A stretch of DNA of 64,000 nucleotides from Fimbriimonadaceae bacterium (GCA_019454105.1 CP075364.1:995362-1059361); one strand, 5' to 3'. Shown: positions 50,305 through 59,227, counted from the stretch's first letter. A program made the numbers and translations. The notes: generated from the letters alone by a model not told the origin.

Positions 50305-51198
50305 TCAGGCCGAACGTCGGCGACGGGCCAATGCTGCCAGACCCGCCGAGATCGCGACCATCGTTCCGGGTTCCGGCACCGTCTGGAGGATCCAGTCCCT
50401 CTGGCCCGCGATGGCCGAGAAGCCGCTCAGATCGCCGTAGCCCGCCAGTGGGCCGTCGCCCAGACTCCAGAGCCAGGAGGTCACACCGGCGATCTTCCAG
50501 GATCCGTCCTGCTGCACGAGCAAGGCGCCGCCTGAGTCGCCGAAGACAACGTTCCCTTCCAGCTCCGTCGGCGTCGCGCTCGAGCCCAGGCTGGCCAGTG
50601 AGTTCGTGCCGCCGCCTGGAGCGTCAAAGTCGGTGACAAGCGTGTTCGCGAACTCCGCGCCGTAGAACGAGAAGGTTCCTCCTTCGACCCGGTTGGTCGC
50701 GGCCCGCCGCTTTCCGTCATAGGCGTTGTTCCAGCCGGTCGTCCCGGTGCCGGTTCCGCCGAACCCAACGATCGCGGCCTCGTGGCCGACCGCAGAGCCT
50801 TGGAAGAGCGACATTGGGTCGACTCCGGTCACTTTTCGATCCAGCTTGGCAAGGGTCATGTCGTTGCCCACGAAGAGGTCGCCGCTCCAGCCTGGGTTCA
50901 CCACCCAGTCGACCACGCCGTAGCTCTGGCCACCGAGTTCCACGCTCGCCGAGCCCGCATAGCGGTCGAGCACATGGGCGGCGGTCAGGACCCATTGGTC
51001 GGCGACCAATGTGCCGCTGCCCGACCATGACCCATCGACGTTCACTTTTCCGACAGCCGAAAACTGGGCTCCAAACGAGAGGTATTGCGAATCAAACCTG
51101 TCGTCTCGACGGGTCGACGCTTGAGATTGGGCGAGGACACCCATGCAGGCGATCCCGAAAGCAAGAGAGCGAAGGAACGGAGAATTGAAAGCGGCCAT
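50305..51198 (-). CDS. PEP-CTERM trypsin-like serine protease (copy 1)
   Basis: A 297-residue exported S1-family protease with signal peptide (SLAFGIACMGVLAQSQA). The catalytic triad is complete: His75 in LTAAHVLD, Asp113 in GNDMTLAKL and Ser222 in FGDSGGALL. A PEP-CTERM sorting tail ends the protein: VPEP at 274-277, a hydrophobic stretch and ARRRRSA. In the known system this tail is cut by an exosortase and links the protein to extracellular polysaccharide or the surface; no exosortase gene is in the window. It is a close tandem paralog of the downstream-numbered copy at 51316. Confidence 0.9.
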   Translation of the reverse strand: MAAFNSPFLRSLAFGIACMGVLAQSQASTRRDDRFDSQYLSFGAQFSAVGKVNVDGSWSGSGTLVADQWVLTAAHVLDRYAGSASVELGGQSYGVVDWVVNPGWSGDLFVGNDMTLAKLDRKVTGVDPMSLFQGSAVGHEAAIVGFGGTGTGTTGWNNAYDGKRRAATNRVEGGTFSFYGAEFANTLVTDFDAPGGGTNSLASLGSSATPTELEGNVVFGDSGGALLVQQDGSWKIAGVTSWLWSLGDGPLAGYGDLSGFSAIAGQRDWILQTVPEPGTMVAISAGLAALARRRRSA

Positions 51199-51245
51199 CC
51201 TGTCTCCCCTGTCTGCAGATCTTGGGCCGGGTCGGCTGAAAGGTC

Positions 51246-51294
51246 GGAAAACAAGCGAAAACCCCTGGAGCCATGCTTGACAAAGCTCCAGGGG
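51246..51294 (-). terminator. Intrinsic terminator of the second protease gene
   Basis: CCCCTGGAGC and GCTCCAGGGG make a perfect 10-bp stem (51262-51271 with 51285-51294) followed on the minus strand by TTTTCGCTTGTTTT. It separates the two protease genes, so each can be transcribed alone. Confidence 0.88.
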
Positions 51295-51315
51295 CTGGTG
51301 AATCGAACGGGCCGT

Positions 51316-52206
51316 TTACTTCTTGGAGCGGCGCCGCATGGCGACAAGGGCTCCCATGGCGACTGCGACCATCGTGGTCGGCTCCGGCACCGTGTTGACG
51401 ATCCAGTCATAGTGGCCCCAGACCGCGCTGAAGCCGCTGGCGCTGCCATAAACTCCCCAGTTGCCGCCAGCCAGGTTCCAGATGAACGACGTGACCCCGG
51501 CGAGCTTGAGCCCGGAACCGTCGTCGATGAGGAGCGCACCACCCGAGTCGCCGAAGATGACGTTCATCTCAAGGTTCGTGGCAGCGGCACCGCTTCCCAG
51601 CGCGGCCAAGGAGTTGGTGTTCCCGGCGGGGCTGTCGAAGTCAAGGATCAAGGTGTTCGTGAAGCCGGTACTGTTGAAGACGAAGTTCCGGTTGGCTGAA
51701 CCGTCAACAACGTTTGTGCCAGCCCGGCGAAGGACGTCGTAGGTTCCGGTCCATCCGCCAGTACCATTCCCAGTGCCTCCGAATCCGACGACCGTGCAGT
51801 CCTTCTGCCAGGTGTTGCTACTGTTGTAAAGCCCGATCGGAGTGACGCCGTTGACGTTCGTGGTCAATCGGAGCAGGGCCAGATCGTTTCCGGCCGTCAA
51901 GTCACCGGCCCAGCCCGGGTTCTTGATGATCTGGGCGACGCCATATTGAGTGCCGTTGAAGTCGACCGAACCGGAGGACGTCATCGAGTCAGCGACATGG
52001 CCTGCGGTCAGAACCCAGTTGCTGGCGATCAAGGTTCCACTGCCGTTCCAACCTCCGTTGGCATAGACGGCACCGACCGCTGGGAAGGTGGAACCGTAGT
52101 TCAGGTATTGGGCGTCCGTCCGGTCGTCCCGGCGGGTCATGGCCAATGAACTGGCGGCGACTGCGATCGCAAGTCCGGACAGCAAGATCAAGCGTGAAGG
52201 TCTCAT
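51316..52206 (-). CDS. PEP-CTERM trypsin-like serine protease (copy 2)
   Basis: A 296-residue paralog of the previous gene. Signal peptide LILLSGLAIAVAASSLAM is followed by the shared TRRDDRTDAQYLNYG segment. The triad is His70 (LTAGHVAD), Asp108 (GNDLALLRL) and Ser211 (FGDSGGALL). The PEP-CTERM tail has VPEP at 273-276 and ends MRRRSKK. The two copies keep the same order of motifs but differ in many positions, so duplication is not recent. This gene is the first on the minus strand facing away from the SARP-type regulator. Confidence 0.9.
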   Translation of the reverse strand: MRPSRLILLSGLAIAVAASSLAMTRRDDRTDAQYLNYGSTFPAVGAVYANGGWNGSGTLIASNWVLTAGHVADSMTSSGSVDFNGTQYGVAQIIKNPGWAGDLTAGNDLALLRLTTNVNGVTPIGLYNSSNTWQKDCTVVGFGGTGNGTGGWTGTYDVLRRAGTNVVDGSANRNFVFNSTGFTNTLILDFDSPAGNTNSLAALGSGAAATNLEMNVIFGDSGGALLIDDGSGLKLAGVTSFIWNLAGGNWGVYGSASGFSAVWGHYDWIVNTVPEPTTMVAVAMGALVAMRRRSKK

Positions 52207-52320
52207 TTCAATCCTCTTTCGGGAGCACTACGGAGCCTAGGCAAAGTCGTCTAGAACAGCGGCAGTTTGACATAGACGGTGTCCACTCTGCAATCGTTCA
52301 ATGTCTGAGCGAGACCATTG

Positions 52321-52334
52321 GAGAATAAATTCTC
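52321..52334. promoter_or_regulatory. Perfect palindrome upstream of the SARP-type regulator
   Basis: GAGAAT-AA-ATTCTC is a perfect inverted repeat, 58-71 bases before the chosen ATG at 52392 (and 19 bases before the alternative GTG at 52353), in the divergent intergenic region of the protease and regulator genes. It is a candidate operator; the binding protein is unknown. Confidence 0.45.
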
Positions 52335-52391
52335 GAGGGAACGCCCGGCGAGGTGGACCGACCCGGGGTCGGAGTACACTCTGACGTCCTC

Positions 52392-55300
52392 ATGACCGGG
52401 GCGAGCGGGGCCGGTAACAACGCCGACTGGCGACTGAACCTGTTCGGGACATTGACCCTTGAGCGGGGAGCGGAGCGCGTCACCCAGTTCCGTACGCGCA
52501 AGACCGCGATCATTTTCGCGTACATGGCCTTTTACTGCGGCAAGACGTTCAGCCGCGAGTCGGTCGTCGATATGGCTTGGCCCGACTCTGAGCCCGAACT
52601 CGGACGGCAAAACTTACGGGCCTCGCTTTCTGCCCTGAGGAAACTGCTCGAACCTCCGGGGTTTGAAGGAGCCGTGCTGGTGACCGACCGGGAGCATCTC
52701 GGGCTGCGCGAAGGCTCGGTGACCACCGATGTGGCCGAGTTCAGGTCGCTTGTCAAGACGGCCGACGGCGAAGCCGACCTGGCCAAGCGCTGCGAGGCCC
52801 TTGAGAGAGCGCTGGGCCTTGTCGCTGGCCCACTCCTGCCGGGATTCTCAGAAGACTGGATCACGCCCCAGCTCTTGCAACTTGAAGAAGAACAGGCGCA
52901 AGCTACCGTCGAGTTGATGCGGGCCCTTACGGAGCTTGGAGACCCACAGCGGGCCATCCTGATGGGCAAAAGAGCCCTGAGCGTGGCACCCCTGAGAGAG
53001 GACGTCCATGTCGAGCTGATCCGGGCGTTCGCTGCGAACGGACAGAAGGGAGAAGCGATCCGACAGTTCGAGGAGTTGGAGCAGCTGCTCGACGATCATT
53101 TTGGAGAGTCGCCCTCAGAAGAGGCAACGAGGGCCTTGGACGAGGCTCCGAGAACGGTGCCCAGAGTCCTCGTCAGCCAAGAGAGTCAAAAACCAGCGAG
53201 GGCCAAGCTACCCGTCCAACTAACGAGGTTCTTCGGCAGGAGCGAGGAACTATCGCTCCTTTCGGCGTCGTTGTCCCCGGGCGGCGCCAGACTGACGACG
53301 ATCACCGGCCTGGGCGGCTGCGGCAAGACACGATTGGCCCATAGACTGGCCGAGGCGATGGCCAAGACTTTTTCGGGAAGGGTGTGGTTCGTGCCTTTGG
53401 CCGACCTGCGCGATCCCAAACTTCTGGCGCCGAGCGTGCTCGCGGTGATGGGGATCCGGTCGGAGACCGCCGACCCTATGGATTCGCTCGTGAGCGCCTT
53501 GGGCGAAGACTCATCGATGCTAGTCCTGGACAATGTGGAGCATCTTCTTCCTGAAGCGGCCGACTTTGTCCACGAGCTGATCGCCCATGCCCCTGGCCTG
53601 ACAGTCTTGACGACGTCACGGGCCCCGACCGAAGTGGCAGGTGAGAGGCGGTTTCCCATCAAACCACTTCCCTTGCCTGCCGAAGGAACGACCGTGGCGA
53701 CGCTGCTGGAGAACCCGAGCGTGGCCCTGTTCGTAGACCGGGCCCAGGCAGTCCGCCCAGAGTTCAAAGTCGACGCGTCCAACGCCCAAGCCGTTCGAGA
53801 GCTTTGCGTCAGGCTCGAGGGACTCCCGCTGGCCCTCGAGCTTGCCGCAGGGCGCACAGCCAGCATGTCGGCCGCCCAGATCCTCGGGCGGCTGGCGACC
53901 GACCTCGGTTTTCTCGCTTCGACGCACCGCGGCTCTCCGGAGAGGCAACGCACCCTGGCGGCAACGATCCAATGGAGCTACGACCTGCTGCCAGGGCCGC
54001 TCCAATTGGTGTGCGACCGTCTCAGCGTCTTCCGAGGCTCCTTCACCCTGGAGGCCGCCGTCCAGATCGCTCACGCCACCCACGAGGACCTGGCCGAACT
54101 GATCGACTGCTCGTTGCTCTTCCTTGAAAGCGCCGATGACCGAGAGAGATACCGGCTGGCCGAAGCCGTCCGCGAGTTCGCAGACAACCGGTTCAGCTCG
54201 CACCCGCAAGCTGAGGAAGTGCTCTCACGGCACCTCGAGTTCTATGCAGCGCTCACAGCCGAAATGGCTGAACAGATGAAGGGGCCGAACCAGCTCCAGG
54301 CCCTGACCAATTTGGATCATGAACACGACAACCTCCGAAAGGCGGTGCAATGGTGCGTGCAGCACGATCCTTACCCCGCCGCAGGCTATCGGCTCATCGG
54401 CAACTTGCGAATGTATGTTTGGATGCGCGGGCACACCGCCGAATGGATCGCGCACGGAAACGACGCTCTGAAGAAACGAGACGATCCCCATACAGAACGG
54501 GAGCGCGCGGCCTGCATGGCCACGGTGGGAACGTTCTTTTATGGCCGGTCTGACTACGACCAAGCGATCCAGCTTTATGAGGACGCCCACCGGTTGTTCC
54601 GAAAGAACGGGGACGATTTCGGCGCAGCCCAAGCTTTGTTCAACAAAGTGCAAGCCCTCGGCTACACGGAACCTGGTCTTGACGCCATCTCACAATATGA
54701 AGAGGCTTTGGCGGCGACCGAGGCGACGGGGGACGAGCACTTGCTCCTGCGCACCTTGACCAGCTTTGCCTGGTTCCTCGAGCGCAACGAGCAGTTCGAC
54801 CGGGCCCGGTCTGTCTACACGAGAGCGCTGCCTTTGGCCGAACGGGGCGACGCCCGGTCCCTGGCCACCATCCAAGACGCGATGGGCCGACTCCAGCTTT
54901 GGGCAGGAGATGCTGCAGGCGCGCTCCAGCTCCACCTTGAAGCGCTGGAGACGAACGAGCGCCTGGGCAACAGGCGAGGCATCTCGGCCAACCTTGCCAA
55001 CATCAGTCTTGCCCACAAAGCCCTGGGCAACGCTTCTGAAGCGATGAAGTATCGAATCCACGCACTGGAGCACGATTGGAGGCTGCGAGACCTGAGAGAA
55101 GTCCGCCTGTCGCTGAACCATGTCGCCGGCCTTCTGGCCCAATTGGGCAACGCCGAACAGGGCGCCGAACTGATCGGACTCGCCGACACCTTGGGGCAGC
55201 GCCACGACTTTGTGCTACCCATGGCAGAGGCCCGAGAGCGGGAGGAGTCCTTGGCGGCCATCGAGGCCGCAATCGGGCTTGACCGCTTGGCCGCCGGTGT

Positions 55301-55406
55301 GCTCCTTGGCAATGGAAGGCCGCTGGAAAAGTCGGTGTTGAAACTGCTAGAAGCTCACCTTGACGGTTCGCGATGGGACGAACTGAAGGCCTTGGAAGTA
55401 GACTAG
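52392..55406 (+). CDS. SARP/BTAD-type transcriptional regulator with NB-ARC ATPase and TPR
   Basis: A 1004-residue regulator of the AfsR/SARP/LuxR-like large type. An OmpR-type winged-helix DNA-binding domain comes first (about 12-95: LNLFGTLTLERGAERVTQFR, SRESVVDMAWPDSEPELGRQ, NLRASLSALRKLL). A bacterial transcriptional activator domain (about 100-235) and an NB-ARC/STAND ATPase follow. The ATPase has P-loop GLGGCGKT with Lys312 and Walker B MLVLDN with Asp380. A C-terminal TPR array runs from about 640 (NDALKKRDDPHTERERAACM, TRALPLAERGDARSLATIQD). Such proteins activate operons when ligand and ATP are bound. ATG 52392 was chosen; GTG 52353 is possible. It is divergent from the PEP-CTERM proteases. 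Confidence 0.9.
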   Translation: MTGASGAGNNADWRLNLFGTLTLERGAERVTQFRTRKTAIIFAYMAFYCGKTFSRESVVDMAWPDSEPELGRQNLRASLSALRKLLEPPGFEGAVLVTDREHLGLREGSVTTDVAEFRSLVKTADGEADLAKRCEALERALGLVAGPLLPGFSEDWITPQLLQLEEEQAQATVELMRALTELGDPQRAILMGKRALSVAPLREDVHVELIRAFAANGQKGEAIRQFEELEQLLDDHFGESPSEEATRALDEAPRTVPRVLVSQESQKPARAKLPVQLTRFFGRSEELSLLSASLSPGGARLTTITGLGGCGKTRLAHRLAEAMAKTFSGRVWFVPLADLRDPKLLAPSVLAVMGIRSETADPMDSLVSALGEDSSMLVLDNVEHLLPEAADFVHELIAHAPGLTVLTTSRAPTEVAGERRFPIKPLPLPAEGTTVATLLENPSVALFVDRAQAVRPEFKVDASNAQAVRELCVRLEGLPLALELAAGRTASMSAAQILGRLATDLGFLASTHRGSPERQRTLAATIQWSYDLLPGPLQLVCDRLSVFRGSFTLEAAVQIAHATHEDLAELIDCSLLFLESADDRERYRLAEAVREFADNRFSSHPQAEEVLSRHLEFYAALTAEMAEQMKGPNQLQALTNLDHEHDNLRKAVQWCVQHDPYPAAGYRLIGNLRMYVWMRGHTAEWIAHGNDALKKRDDPHTERERAACMATVGTFFYGRSDYDQAIQLYEDAHRLFRKNGDDFGAAQALFNKVQALGYTEPGLDAISQYEEALAATEATGDEHLLLRTLTSFAWFLERNEQFDRARSVYTRALPLAERGDARSLATIQDAMGRLQLWAGDAAGALQLHLEALETNERLGNRRGISANLANISLAHKALGNASEAMKYRIHALEHDWRLRDLREVRLSLNHVAGLLAQLGNAEQGAELIGLADTLGQRHDFVLPMAEAREREESLAAIEAAIGLDRLAAGVLLGNGRPLEKSVLKLLEAHLDGSRWDELKALEVD

Positions 55407-55410
55407 GGAT

Positions 55411-56421
55411 GTGGACGAGCAGAATGGGACAGTTCTTGCCGATCCCGGAGTGAGCCAGCCCGTTGCCGACTGGCGAGTGCCGTTCTTCACGACGGAGCGC
55501 GCTGTCAAAGCGGCAACCGAAACGATCTGGCAAAGGTCACTGGCCTGGTTCTTTTTGAGCTCAGGCGCCTTGTTCCTGTTCTTCGTCGCCCGCAAATACG
55601 CCCACCCCGAGGCGAACCTTGTCGCTCAGATCGAGGCCCTCGCCCTGATGGCGGCAAGCCAACTGACCTTGATCTTCCTGTGCTCGCGACTGAGCGACCG
55701 GTTCGACGTCGGCCCCGGGCTGAAGAGGCTGGGAGCCAAGGTGCCGTCGGAAGACGCCTGCCCGGTCTCCATCGAGGTCAAGCAGTTTGGGGTCGTCACG
55801 GGCTACGACGAGGGCTACATGTGGATCGAGGACGGCACACTCTTCTTCAAAGGCCTCCAGACCGTGTTCCGACTCAACGCGGAGGATGTTCCACCCTTGG
55901 GTGCATGGCCCAACAAAGCAAGGCCGAACCCATTGAAAGGGCGGGACATCAGTTGTGTGCCTTTCCTCACTGGCGGCGTGTCGGCAGAAGTCCGGTTCCG
56001 CATCATCGACCCGTTCGAGGACTATCACGCCCGGCGAAGGTCGGCCAAGTTCCTTCGAGAACTGACGCTTTGGGCCTCGAACCGGCCCTCTGGCTCGCTT
56101 GAGTCCCTCCTTCCTCCGCTTTCAGTGCACCCGGCCCTGACGACGAACCGCCCACTCAGGCACGAGGGCCTCGTGACTGGGTTGCTGATCGCCGCACTGA
56201 ACCTGGTGGTCTTGACGACCTTGAAGGTGGACCTTTCGATGAGGAGCCTGGCATCGGTCGAGACTTTGATCGTGGCGTTCGGTGGGTCGGCGCTGACCCT
56301 GGCCGCCCTCCAGTTGGCCAGGCGGTCCTGGAGCACGGTCGTCGTTCGAGACAAGCTCGAACGGCGGTGGGGCCCGGCCGTGGCCGAACCGGTCGCTGGC
56401 CCTCCCAGGCTTGTCCGATGA
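55411..56421 (+). CDS. Membrane protein of unknown function after the SARP-type regulator
   Basis: A 336-residue protein with four likely transmembrane segments: LAWFFLSSGALFLFFVAR (about 45-62), ALALMAASQLTLIFLC (75-90), and near the C-terminus LVTGLLIAALNLVVLTTL and LIVAFGGSALTLAALQLA. Between them lies a soluble beta-rich domain (about 110-240: SIEVKQFGVVTGYDEGYMWI, FFKGLQTVFRLNAEDV). No family recognised. It begins (GTG) 4 bases after the regulator's stop, so it is likely co-expressed and could serve as its membrane partner, which is inference. Confidence 0.75.
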   Translation: MDEQNGTVLADPGVSQPVADWRVPFFTTERAVKAATETIWQRSLAWFFLSSGALFLFFVARKYAHPEANLVAQIEALALMAASQLTLIFLCSRLSDRFDVGPGLKRLGAKVPSEDACPVSIEVKQFGVVTGYDEGYMWIEDGTLFFKGLQTVFRLNAEDVPPLGAWPNKARPNPLKGRDISCVPFLTGGVSAEVRFRIIDPFEDYHARRRSAKFLRELTLWASNRPSGSLESLLPPLSVHPALTTNRPLRHEGLVTGLLIAALNLVVLTTLKVDLSMRSLASVETLIVAFGGSALTLAALQLARRSWSTVVVRDKLERRWGPAVAEPVAGPPRLVR

Positions 56422-56499
56422 CCGAACAAGTCAGGACAGGGCCCTGCGGGACCCAAGACCATTCGACAATTTCCTAGTGCCGACCTCGTAAAGAGGCTT

Positions 56500-57093
56500 G
56501 TGAAACTCACTTGTTGGATCCTGTCGCTGGCCCTTGTCAGTACGACCGTCTCTGCACAAACGAAGACATTCAAGGTTGGCAATTCGCCGACCCATCAACT
56601 CGTCCAAGTCGAGAGCGTCACCGAACTCGAGACCTTCACGGGCCGGACAGAGAAGGCCACCGGCTCGATCACCTTTGACCCGACCAAAAGGACAGGCGGG
56701 GGCCGGATCACCGTCGACCTCGCAAGCCTCGACACAGGCATCCCGCTGCGCAACGACCACATGCGAAGCTCAGGTTGGCTCGATACGTCCAGTTATCCGA
56801 CCGCGATCTTCGAGGTGAACTCGGTCCAGGCTCGAGCCAACAACCAGTACTCCGTGACCGGTAAGTTCACTTTGCGGGGTGTCACCAAGACAGTCACCAC
56901 TCAGGCGACCGTGCGGCACATGAAGGCGAGCCCTCAGACCGAGAAGGCCGGCTTCAAAGGCGACGTCCTCCAGGTGCGGGCCTCGTTCCCCGTCAAGCTG
57001 TCGGACTACGGGATCAAGATCTCGGGCCCAGCGACAGGCAAAGTCGCCGAAACCGTGAGGGTCTCCGTCACCTTCTATGGCCAGACCGGCTGA
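56500..57093 (+). CDS. YceI family periplasmic protein
   Basis: A 197-residue exported YceI-like lipocalin-type protein. A signal peptide (WILSLALVSTTVSAQT) precedes the eight-stranded barrel pattern: VESVTELETFTGRTEKATGS, ITVDLASLDTGIPLRNDHMR, LDTSSYPTAIFEVN, YSVTGKFTLRGVTKTVTTQA. Members bind isoprenoid-like lipids in the periplasm. The start is GTG at 56500 with AAGAGG just before. It overlaps the next small gene by 17 bases. Confidence 0.9.
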   Translation: MKLTCWILSLALVSTTVSAQTKTFKVGNSPTHQLVQVESVTELETFTGRTEKATGSITFDPTKRTGGGRITVDLASLDTGIPLRNDHMRSSGWLDTSSYPTAIFEVNSVQARANNQYSVTGKFTLRGVTKTVTTQATVRHMKASPQTEKAGFKGDVLQVRASFPVKLSDYGIKISGPATGKVAETVRVSVTFYGQTG

Positions 57094-57517
57094 CCGCTTT
57101 GGAAGGATCCTTAGGACGACGAGCCTCGCGGTCGTCGTCCTGGGGGCCGCCACGGTCGTGGGATCGTTCCTGGTCCGCGACCAGATGAGGGCGTCGTCGG
57201 ACCGGTACCAGCTGGTCCGGAAGACGTCTCAGTCCGAGCTCTTCGGTGACGTTGGCGAGCCGATCGGCTCGCCTCAAGTGTACGTTGTGACAGACCCCCA
57301 GGCCGTGTTGCCGGGAACCGGCGCCGACGGCGTCAAGCTCCTGGACGACGACTACCTTCGAAAGAAGGGCTCCTACCCACTTCAAATGCAGACAGTCGAC
57401 GCCATTGCGGACTATGCCCGGCTAGGCGGCGGCCTGGCGGTACTGGCCGGGGCGGGAGGGCTACTTCTCGCCCGAAGACGATCCGCTCAGCGTTCGGCCA
57501 CCGGCTCTAGATCTTGA
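57077..57517 (+). CDS. Small membrane protein, unknown
   Basis: A 146-residue protein with two transmembrane segments, LAVVVLGAATVVGSFLV near the N-terminus and LGGGLAVLAGAGGLLLARRR near the C-terminus, and a loop of about 75 residues between them (SQSELFGDVGEPIGSP, VYVVTDPQAVLPGTGADG). No family was recognised. It overlaps the YceI gene by 17 bases, and its 3' end overlaps the convergent glpX gene by 31 bases. Confidence 0.7.
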   Translation: MARPADRFGRILRTTSLAVVVLGAATVVGSFLVRDQMRASSDRYQLVRKTSQSELFGDVGEPIGSPQVYVVTDPQAVLPGTGADGVKLLDDDYLRKKGSYPLQMQTVDAIADYARLGGGLAVLAGAGGLLLARRRSAQRSATGSRS

Positions 57518-58458
57518 TGGATCGTCTCGATCCGACGGATCTGCCCGGTCGCCGAGCGCATGAGGATCGACTCAGTCAGAACGTAGCCGCGCTTGTACCG
57601 GACGCCTCGCAAAAGATCGCCGCTCGTGACGCCGGTGGCCGCAAAGATGACGCTGCCCCTGGCGAGGTCGTCAGTCCTCAAAACACGATCAACGTCGCCC
57701 TGAACCATCTTCTGGGCCCTAGCCTTGTCCTCGTCGCTCCGAAACTTAAACTTGGCCTGCATTTCGCCGCCCGTGCAGATGACGGCGACGGCGGTGAGCA
57801 CTCCCTCGGGGGCGCCTCCGATTCCCATCAGACCGTCGACGCCTGTGTCAGGGTCTAGCGCGGCGATAGCCACCGAAAGGTCGCCGTCCGGCACCAAATG
57901 GACCCGGCACCCAGTGTCCCGCAGTTCCTGGATCAAGCCTTCGTGGCGCGGCCGGTCAAGCACACCGATGATCATCTCGTCGACGTCCTTTCCAAGCGCC
58001 TTGGCCATCAGCCTGACATTGACCCTGGGCGGTAGGGTGATATCGACGACTCCGACACACTCCTTCCCGACCACAAGTTTGTCCATATAGGTGTCAGGGG
58101 CGTGCATAAGCCATCCTTCGCCCTCATAGGCGGCGGCGAGGACGGAGATCGCGTTTGGAGTGCCATTGGCGCAGAGGTTGGTCCCTTCTAACGGGTCGAC
58201 GGCGATCTGCACAGCGGGCCCGTTGCCGGAACCCAACTGCTCCCCGATATAGAGCATCGGGGCCTCGTCCCTCTCGCCCTCGCCAATCACGATCGTGGCC
58301 TTCATGTCCATCGTGTTGATGGCGTTGCGCATGGCCTGGCAAGCCGCCTCGTCAGCCTCGTCTCGCTTCCCTTTGCCGACCCACTTGCTGGAGGCGAGGG
58401 CCGCCTCTTCGGTCACCCTTAGAAAGTCGATATGCCGATAAAAGTCCATTTTGGCCAC
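57487..58458 (-). CDS. glpX: Fructose-1,6-bisphosphatase class II
   Basis: A 323-residue GlpX that removes the C1 phosphate of fructose-1,6-bisphosphate in gluconeogenesis. The signatures VIGEGERDEAPMLYIGE, VDPLEGTNLCANG (metal-binding DPLEGT) and HLVPDGDLSVAIAALDPDTG are clear. In some lineages the same fold also acts on sedoheptulose-1,7-bisphosphate. The gene stands alone; a possible -10 box lies just upstream. Its 3' end overlaps the small membrane protein by 31 bases. Confidence 0.94.
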   Translation of the reverse strand: MAKMDFYRHIDFLRVTEEAALASSKWVGKGKRDEADEAACQAMRNAINTMDMKATIVIGEGERDEAPMLYIGEQLGSGNGPAVQIAVDPLEGTNLCANGTPNAISVLAAAYEGEGWLMHAPDTYMDKLVVGKECVGVVDITLPPRVNVRLMAKALGKDVDEMIIGVLDRPRHEGLIQELRDTGCRVHLVPDGDLSVAIAALDPDTGVDGLMGIGGAPEGVLTAVAVICTGGEMQAKFKFRSDEDKARAQKMVQGDVDRVLRTDDLARGSVIFAATGVTSGDLLRGVRYKRGYVLTESILMRSATGQIRRIETIHQDLEPVAER

Positions 58459-58473
58459 CTTTCTTAGCGGTGC

Positions 58474-58479
58474 ATTATA
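58474..58479 (-). promoter_or_regulatory. Candidate -10 box for glpX
   Basis: The minus strand reads a perfect TATAAT here, 16 bases upstream of the glpX start codon at 58458. No good -35 is visible at 16-18 bases, so the promoter is uncertain. The remaining bases up to tRNA-Asn (58480-58708) show nothing else. Confidence 0.35.
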
Positions 58480-58708
58480 CGGGCCAGGAAGCTAGGGCCT
58501 TCCCACAGCCTGGGTCAATGTGCCGAAACCCTCGGCGACTCAAGAGCCCGGCGATCCTCAGTTTCGGGCCGCGGACAGAACCGGCTCCAGCGCACCGTCC
58601 CAGGGTTCTTCGACCCCATGTGCCGTTTGTCATCTCATGGGCACGATTCGGGCCTGAGCCCCTGGCCCTCTGGAGCCGATCATCTTAGGTATTCTCCAGC
58701 CTCAGAAC

Positions 58709-58783
58709 TGCCGCATAGCTCAGTGGTAGAGCAGCTGACTGTTAATCAGCGGGTCGTAGGTTCGAATCCTACTGCGGCAGCCA
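58709..58783 (+). tRNA. tRNA-Asn (anticodon GTT), CCA encoded
   Basis: The acceptor stem TGCCGCA/TGCGGCA, D arm (AGCTCAGTGGTAGAGC), anticodon stem-loop with GTT at 58741-58743 and T arm (GGTTCGAATCC) are all intact. The CCA end is encoded at 58781-58783. Confidence 0.95.
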
Positions 58784-58997
58784 CTCCAATCGGCCCGAAC
58801 AGAAGGCATTTGGCGTCAGTAGTCTCCCGAGTCCGACTTTTCGGCACCAGGCCGTTCGTGACCTTGGCAAGACGGGTGGGCGGATCGAACTGCCAGGCGG
58901 CTGGAAGCAGTGGTTGAACGCCGCCTCGAAAGACCAGCTTCGGCGAACCACATCTCTGAGCGACGGCCCAAGAGTCAAAAATCGTGCCGAAGGCCCG

Positions 58998-59072
58998 TGG
59001 AGCCGACGACCGGATTCGAACCGGTGACCTGCTGTTTACGAAACAGCTGCTCTACCACTGAGCTACGTCGGC
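58998..59072 (-). tRNA. tRNA-Thr (anticodon CGT), CCA encoded
   Basis: On the minus strand the acceptor stem GCCGACG/CGTCGGC, the D arm, an anticodon loop TTCGTAA with CGT at 59038-59040, and the T arm GGTTCGAATCC are all intact. The CCA is encoded at 58998-59000. It faces tRNA-Asn, with 214 bases between, in which I see no gene. Confidence 0.95.
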
Positions 59073-59227
59073 CGACAGTGGCGATTATGGCCCAGGGGAA
59101 TCCTGCCTTCAGGGCCTGAAATCCGCAAACTCCCCCGGATTCGAAAAAACGCCCAGTCCTGACTCGGCCCAACGAAACTTGGGCCCGGGAAACAATGTCG
59201 CCGCAGGAGCGTTACACTTTCACAGTT

